Source: Oscillospiraceae bacterium
GTDB lineage: Bacteria > Bacillota > Clostridia > Oscillospirales > Ruminococcaceae
DNA: 27,029 nt
Reading direction: 5' to 3'
Assembly: GCA_017440425.1 (NCBI GenBank)
Contig: JAFSHJ010000067.1
Coordinates: forward strand, 1 to 27,029
The notes under the pieces were generated by a model. The model was not told the DNA's origin, searched no databases, and worked only from the letters and a program-made list of their open reading frames with translations. Positions 22,830 to 27,029 of this stretch are shown here, one piece after another. The first letter of the stretch is position 1; each line of letters opens with the position of its first letter. A program made the translations under genes and the position numbers.

Positions 22830-25004
22830 TTACGCTTCGGGAGTAGCCTGATCGGGAACGTCAATAATATCTGGCTGGGTTTGTGATGCGGGAGCCTGCG
22901 CAGCGCACAGCGCAACCGTCACCTTGAACAAATCGCCGTCAACAGAGAGGTTGAGTTTGCCGCCCTGAAGCTCGGTGAAGCTTTTGGCAATGGAGAGTCC
23001 CAGTCCCGAGCCCTCGGCGGTGCGGGATTTATCGGCACGGACAAAGCGCTCCAGCATCTCGTTGGGGTCAAAATCCATCTCGTAGTTGGCAATGTTTTTC
23101 ACCGTCATGCAAACCATGTTTTTGCCTTTGGAGATATCAATGTAGATCCTTGTGCCTGCAAGAGAATATTTCACCGCATTGCCGATAATATTCTCAAACA
23201 CACGGTAGAGCTTGCCGCCGTCGCCCATGACCCACAGCTTTTCGGCGGGATGGTTGAGCTTTATGGCGACACCTGCGGCTGTAATGCGTTCCTCCAGCTC
23301 TGCAAGAGTCTGCTCGGTGAGGGAGACGATGTCGAGTGGCTCGGTTTTGAGCTCCATTGCGCCGCTTGATGCTTTTGAGACATCGAACAGATCGTTGACG
23401 AGGGAGGTGAGCCGCTTTGTCTTTTGGGAGAGCACGGCAACGTAATCGTTGGCTTCGGGCGGTTCAAGCTTTTCCCGCTCCAGCAGACCGAGATAGTTGG
23501 TCATGGAGGTGAGGGGAGTTTTGAGATCGTGAGAGACGTTGGTGATGAGCTCCACCTTCATGCGCTCGCTGGAGGTTTGTTTTGCAACGGCGCTCTTGAG
23601 TCCGTCCTGAATGCAGTTTATGTTTTCTGCAAGTTCGGAGATATCACCGTTGGTTATCTTGTTGGGTTTAACGCCAAGCTCTCCTGCACGGATAGCCTGA
23701 GTCTGCGAAACAAGCTCGCCCAGCGAGAGGGTGAGAGTTCTGTATCGGTCAAAGCCGAAGGTGAGGATGAGAATGCCGAGGTAGAGCAAGAACAATCCGA
23801 AGAGGAAGAGAAAGAACATATGCCAGCCGGCTGCCAAAAATGCAATCATACAGCCGGGAATGATCAAAAGATAGCTGAAGATAAAGGTGCGGCGCACAAT
23901 GCGCATCATTCTCTTTTGGAAGGGATACATACCGTCGCGGTTTTTCAGATATTTTATGATGAGGGAAACGATGTTGAAAGAGAAAATTTTCGCACCGTTA
24001 TATTTGAAATCGCTGTAAGCCATCCAGATGAGGAAAAACAGCTGCAGAGAGATTGCTGTAATTGTGAATGCAAATGGGTTCCAATCTATCTCCGAGATAA
24101 AAAAGCACATTGGCAGAACAAGAAGCAAAACAAACAGCGCAAGCTTAATCTCAAACAGCAGTTTGCTCTGCAGCCGTGCCAGCTTTTGGCAGAACAGCCC
24201 GATGGAACGGCGCTTGATGATGCTCATTATCAGGAAGAAGATGCCAAGCAGTACCGCACAGCACCAAACCACAAGCATAGTGCGCATACCCACCCAGTAG
24301 ATGTAGGTGTGGTTGGTGTAGGCATAGCCGCTGACACCGAACAGCTCTTCGGCAACTATGTTGAGGAGACCGCCCTTTTCCACGGCGGGGACGAGCAGCA
24401 CAAAATCAAAATCCTCACCTGCAAGCTCATCGGCAATGTATAGCGAGGCACGGCAGTATTGAGCCAGCTCGGAGGAATAGCCGTAATCTATTCTGGAGAT
24501 CTGATCTATGGGCAGATTTGGGAATTCAACGCCCATGGAAGAACCGCGGTAAAAATAGTCGACTTTTATCAGCGCAAAGTCATATGGGGAATCGGCAAAG
24601 TTGCAGGCATCATAGACAGAGGTCACGCCCATGTTTGTGGCAAATTTGTCGCCCCGGCGGAAAAAGTATTGGTAACCGTTGGAGTCCATATACCATTGAT
24701 CGTGCTCCGAGGGGGTGAGCCACTTGCCGTTGTATTCATCGTAGAATACAGCGTCTTTTTCGCTCTCGGCGTCAAGCGGCACGGTGCCTGTCATACGCTG
24801 CAGAGCATAGTTGAGCTGGAAGGTGAATTCATCTGTCCTTGTGTAATTGGGGGCAAGTGCATCTCTGTCAAACAGAGGGATGACGCAAACCGCTGCAAGG
24901 AGAATTACAAACGCCAAAAACATACACAGCCACGCTGCAAAGGGTCTAGATTTTTTCAATTTTGTATCCAATTCCCCACACCACCTTAAGATATTCGGGT
25001 TCAC
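22830..25004 (-). CDS. Membrane sensor histidine kinase
   Basis: A 724-residue kinase. Helix 1 (about 23-44) is followed by an extracytoplasmic region of about 195 residues, then five further membrane segments (about 240-262, 287-304, 311-329, 373-392, 396-416). Next come a HAMP-like linker (about 420-475), the dimerisation helix with phosphoacceptor His492 in NVSHDLKTPLTS, and the ATPase domain (N box ENIIGNAVKYS, F/G boxes with GSGLGLSIAKS). It should phosphorylate the adjacent regulator. The ORF start at 25004 would overlap that gene by 59 bases. A TTG at 24959 (709 residues) is a reasonable alternative, so the start is uncertain. A hydrophilic tail of about 25 residues ends the protein. 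Confidence 0.92.
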   Translation of the reverse strand: MNPNILRWCGELDTKLKKSRPFAAWLCMFLAFVILLAAVCVIPLFDRDALAPNYTRTDEFTFQLNYALQRMTGTVPLDAESEKDAVFYDEYNGKWLTPSEHDQWYMDSNGYQYFFRRGDKFATNMGVTSVYDACNFADSPYDFALIKVDYFYRGSSMGVEFPNLPIDQISRIDYGYSSELAQYCRASLYIADELAGEDFDFVLLVPAVEKGGLLNIVAEELFGVSGYAYTNHTYIYWVGMRTMLVVWCCAVLLGIFFLIMSIIKRRSIGLFCQKLARLQSKLLFEIKLALFVLLLVLPMCFFISEIDWNPFAFTITAISLQLFFLIWMAYSDFKYNGAKIFSFNIVSLIIKYLKNRDGMYPFQKRMMRIVRRTFIFSYLLIIPGCMIAFLAAGWHMFFLFLFGLFLLYLGILILTFGFDRYRTLTLSLGELVSQTQAIRAGELGVKPNKITNGDISELAENINCIQDGLKSAVAKQTSSERMKVELITNVSHDLKTPLTSMTNYLGLLEREKLEPPEANDYVAVLSQKTKRLTSLVNDLFDVSKASSGAMELKTEPLDIVSLTEQTLAELEERITAAGVAIKLNHPAEKLWVMGDGGKLYRVFENIIGNAVKYSLAGTRIYIDISKGKNMVCMTVKNIANYEMDFDPNEMLERFVRADKSRTAEGSGLGLSIAKSFTELQGGKLNLSVDGDLFKVTVALCAAQAPASQTQPDIIDVPDQATPEA

Positions 25005-25650
25005 GCGGATTTATCTCGATTTTTTCTCTTATGCGCCGAATGTGGACAGCCACCGTGTTTTCGGGATTGTAGCTGGGCTCGTTCCACACCCGCTGATATA
25101 TCTCATCAATGGAGAAAACTCTGCCTGCATTGCGCATAAGCAGCTCCACGATGCCGTATTCCGTGGCGGTGAGACGCACCGAGGTGCCGCTTACCCAAAG
25201 CTGTTTCCGCTCGGTATCCAGCTCGAGGGTGCCGTTTTGGATGACGCCCTCTTTTTTCTCCATGCTGCCCAGCACGGAATAGCGCCTGAGTTGAGATTTT
25301 ACCCGTGCAACCAGCTCAAGAGGATTGAATGGTTTGGTGACATAATCGTCGGCACCGATGTTGAGTCCGAGTATCTTGTCGGCATCTTCGGATTTAGCGG
25401 ACATGATTATGATCGGGATGTTGTGTGTTTCTCTAAGCCGCATGGTGGCTCTTATGCCGTCCATCCTCGGCATCATAACGTCCATTATGATGAGGTGTAC
25501 CTGCTTTTCTGCGACAGTTTCCAGCGCGCTCATTCCGTCGTAGCATTTAAGCACGTTATAGCCCTCTGCCGAAAGATAGATAGCAAGAGAATCGACGATG
25601 GCCTTGTCGTCGTCAACGATCAGTATGTTAAACATCTTTGCCTGTTCCAT
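24946..25650 (-). CDS. OmpR/PhoB-family response regulator (VanR-like)
   Basis: A 234-residue regulator. The receiver domain has acidic pocket Asp13-15 (IVDDD), phosphoacceptor Asp57 (IIMDVMMP), Ser84 and Lys107 (TKPFNP). A winged-helix DNA-binding domain follows (LTATEYGIVELLMRNAG...NTVAVHIRRIREKI...VVWGIGYKIE). The ATG at 25650 is preferred because GAGG lies 5 bases upstream; the frame is open from a GTG at 25665. It precedes and overlaps the kinase gene, so the two form one operon. The target genes cannot be read from sequence; neighbouring envelope genes are candidates only by analogy with VanR/S-type systems. Confidence 0.94.
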   Translation of the reverse strand: MEQAKMFNILIVDDDKAIVDSLAIYLSAEGYNVLKCYDGMSALETVAEKQVHLIIMDVMMPRMDGIRATMRLRETHNIPIIIMSAKSEDADKILGLNIGADDYVTKPFNPLELVARVKSQLRRYSVLGSMEKKEGVIQNGTLELDTERKQLWVSGTSVRLTATEYGIVELLMRNAGRVFSIDEIYQRVWNEPSYNPENTVAVHIRRIREKIEINPREPEYLKVVWGIGYKIEKI

Positions 25651-25672
25651 TCCTTCCTCTTTCACTGTTCTG

Positions 25673-25702
25673 ATTATAATGATAGAACTTCTGTTTTAAA
25701 AT
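25673..25702 (-). promoter_or_regulatory. Possible promoter of the two-component operon
   Basis: A perfect TATAAT (25678-25673) lies about 23 bases before the regulator's start. The -35 at 17-base spacing (TTTAAA) is poor, which would suit an activator-dependent (autoregulated) promoter. Confidence 0.4.
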
Positions 25703-25729
25703 TGACAAAACCAAATCCTTACAAAATCT

Positions 25730-27029
25730 TTAAGATTCGGCTGTTTCGCTGTTAAAAACGGGGGTGGTGGTGAAATCTGCGGTGCGGTCCAGCAGACAGA
25801 GATATGCCGCCGCATAAAAATCCTTCGGGAAAACCGAGGCAGCAAGCCAAATATCCGCCTTTGCGCCGGATACGAAGGCTACCTCCAGCATCTCTTTAAA
25901 AAAGTAGACAACGGTTTTGCCGCCTGCAGCACGCAGCCGGGCAATGTTTTTGGCAAAGTTCTCTCTGTCGGAAAGCATCTGCATTATGTCGCTGCGTTTT
26001 GGGGCGGTTTCTTTTTCTGCCGTATAGCTGCGGTAGATCTCCGCATTGAAATCGCTGAAACGGTGGATCTTCAGCTCGTCAGCACCGAAAATATCGCCGC
26101 AGGCCTCCGCCATCATTGGGACGGCGCAGCTTGCCATAAGATTTCTGTCGGAGAGGATCCTTTTTATGGTGACGCCACGTGTGAGCGAGCCATATTTTTT
26201 AAGCGATTCCACAAAGCGTTTGCCTGCGGAAAGCAGCGACGGGGAGAGTTTGCCGTCACGGGGAAGAAGCAGGTCGGCGGCACGGTTGAAGGTGTTGGAC
26301 ATTGCCAGCGTGTTTTTAAAGAGCTCACCCAGTTCAAAGGTGTAGCTGCCGCCCTCATATCTGCCGAATTTGCGCATAGTGTCGAGATAGCCCAGACGGA
26401 TGAGCCGCTTGGCACGCTCACCGTCAAAAACAAGGAAATTTCCAAGGTCGCGGTTGGAGCCGATGACGGTTATCTTTTTGCCGTTTGCGTTGACTTTGCG
26501 GCTTATGCCGATACCGTCCAACGTGACGGCAATGACCTCGTCGGCACCTCTGTCCAGCGCCATATTCACCGGCATAACATCGTAGTAAGAGCCGTCCACA
26601 AACTGCTCGTCACCGATCTTCTGCACCCTGAATGCAGGAAAACACGCCGCAGAAGCCAGCATATAATCGAAAAGCTTTCCTTTGGGGATATCCTCTTTCC
26701 AAAGGAGAAGCGGCTTCATGGAGGGATAGCGGACGGTGACGAGTCCGAAATCTATATCGGATGCTCGGCAAAGGTCCTCGTCCACGACCCGAGCAATGGT
26801 CTCCGCAAGGGGAGAGAAATCCGCACCGCCCTTTTTAAGGCTTTCTATCAGGAATTTGGCAAAGCTCTGCATCTCTTCACCGGATTTTGCCGCGGCTACG
26901 TCTGTTTGGGTTGCGAGAACGTCGCTTGTGGTGAGGTTTTCCCACATTTTAACGGCGGATTCAAAGTCGTTTTGTGCCATGATCGCACCGTTGAGGGCGC
27001 CCACGGATGTGCCGGTCACCATCTGGTAG
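25730..27029 (-). CDS. Patatin-like phospholipase family protein (partial, N-terminus outside window)
   Basis: A serine acyl-hydrolase with a Ser-Asp dyad. The frame is open to the right edge, so the ATG at 27022 is internal: the nucleophile motif GTSVG (GxSxG) follows immediately in YQMVTGTSVGALNGA, and the preceding oxyanion-hole G-rich loop must lie upstream. The catalytic Asp is in FVDGSYYDVMPV; the usual form is DG(G/A)..DN.PV, so Ser and Val replace the common residues. After the patatin core (about 200 residues) an unusually long C-terminal region (about 220 residues) with no recognised domain follows, ending at the stop near 25730. It is 80 bases upstream of the regulator gene. Confidence 0.88.
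   Translation of the reverse strand, partial: YQMVTGTSVGALNGAIMAQNDFESAVKMWENLTTSDVLATQTDVAAAKSGEEMQSFAKFLIESLKKGGADFSPLAETIARVVDEDLCRASDIDFGLVTVRYPSMKPLLLWKEDIPKGKLFDYMLASAACFPAFRVQKIGDEQFVDGSYYDVMPVNMALDRGADEVIAVTLDGIGISRKVNANGKKITVIGSNRDLGNFLVFDGERAKRLIRLGYLDTMRKFGRYEGGSYTFELGELFKNTLAMSNTFNRAADLLLPRDGKLSPSLLSAGKRFVESLKKYGSLTRGVTIKRILSDRNLMASCAVPMMAEACGDIFGADELKIHRFSDFNAEIYRSYTAEKETAPKRSDIMQMLSDRENFAKNIARLRAAGGKTVVYFFKEMLEVAFVSGAKADIWLAASVFPKDFYAAAYLCLLDRTADFTTTPVFNSETAES

Noticed and set aside
22454..22915. Minus-strand 153-codon frame over the hairpin region
   Set aside because: Arg/Pro/Ser-rich product read through palindromes and into the kinase end; no start signal and no domain. Best seen as a spurious ORF of a repeat.
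25690..25735. Terminator after the patatin-like gene
   Set aside because: Only a small AT-only palindrome (AATCTT/AAGATT) is visible; too weak to call.

Overview
The window looks like chromosomal DNA from an anaerobic, spore-forming, low-to-mid-GC Gram-positive bacterium of the class Clostridia, most like gut Oscillospiraceae/Ruminococcaceae. The reasons are good sigma-A-type promoters and strong AGGAGG ribosome binding sites, lipoproteins with a lipobox, a 28-residue spoVM gene, a VanR/VanS-like two-component pair, small Cys-rich and DUF951 proteins typical of Firmicutes, and an oxygen-sensitive indolepyruvate:ferredoxin oxidoreductase (iorAB). No phage, transposase, CRISPR array, rRNA or tRNA was found.

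Layout. (1) 1-3843, minus strand: a probable five-gene operon read from a promoter at 3964-3936: M15 D,D-carboxypeptidase, DUF1624 acyltransferase-like membrane protein, lipoprotein, DUF951 protein, prfA (cut by the window edge). (2) 4158-6123, plus: a membrane protein of unknown function and a GlmU-like acetyltransferase whose uridyltransferase half is shrunken. (3) 6183-7427, minus: a lipoprotein. (4) 7768-11898, plus: pth and mfd. (5) 11901-12165, minus: two tiny genes, a 55-residue membrane protein and spoVM. (6) 12305-14295, plus: a Gfo/Idh/MocA oxidoreductase, then a nagB-type sugar phosphate isomerase/deaminase with its own promoter and a CcpA/LacI-type operator. (7) 14434-15621, plus: a histidine phosphatase and a Nudix hydrolase between two near-identical terminators. 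(8) 15728-15967: an 80-bp cloverleaf DNA element and a 48-residue Cys-rich protein on the minus strand. (9) 16153-19809, plus: membrane fusion protein, MacB-like permease, a DUF6873-like protein, mntP. (10) 19984-22310, plus: iorA and iorB, with iorA interrupted by an in-frame TAA between its two [4Fe-4S] motifs. (11) 22311-22829: a 519-bp non-coding stretch packed with hairpins and a direct repeat. (12) 22830-27029, minus: sensor kinase, response regulator and a patatin-like phospholipase cut by the right edge.

The genes are mostly housekeeping (translation release and peptidyl-tRNA rescue, transcription-coupled repair, cell-envelope precursor and peptidoglycan metabolism, amino sugar catabolism, amino acid fermentation, Mn export), with envelope proteins and sensors mixed in. 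The most notable items are the iorA nonsense codon, the spoVM mini-operon with an uncharacterised partner, the cloverleaf element, the hairpin-rich repeat region, and the GlmU-like protein with a vestigial first domain.
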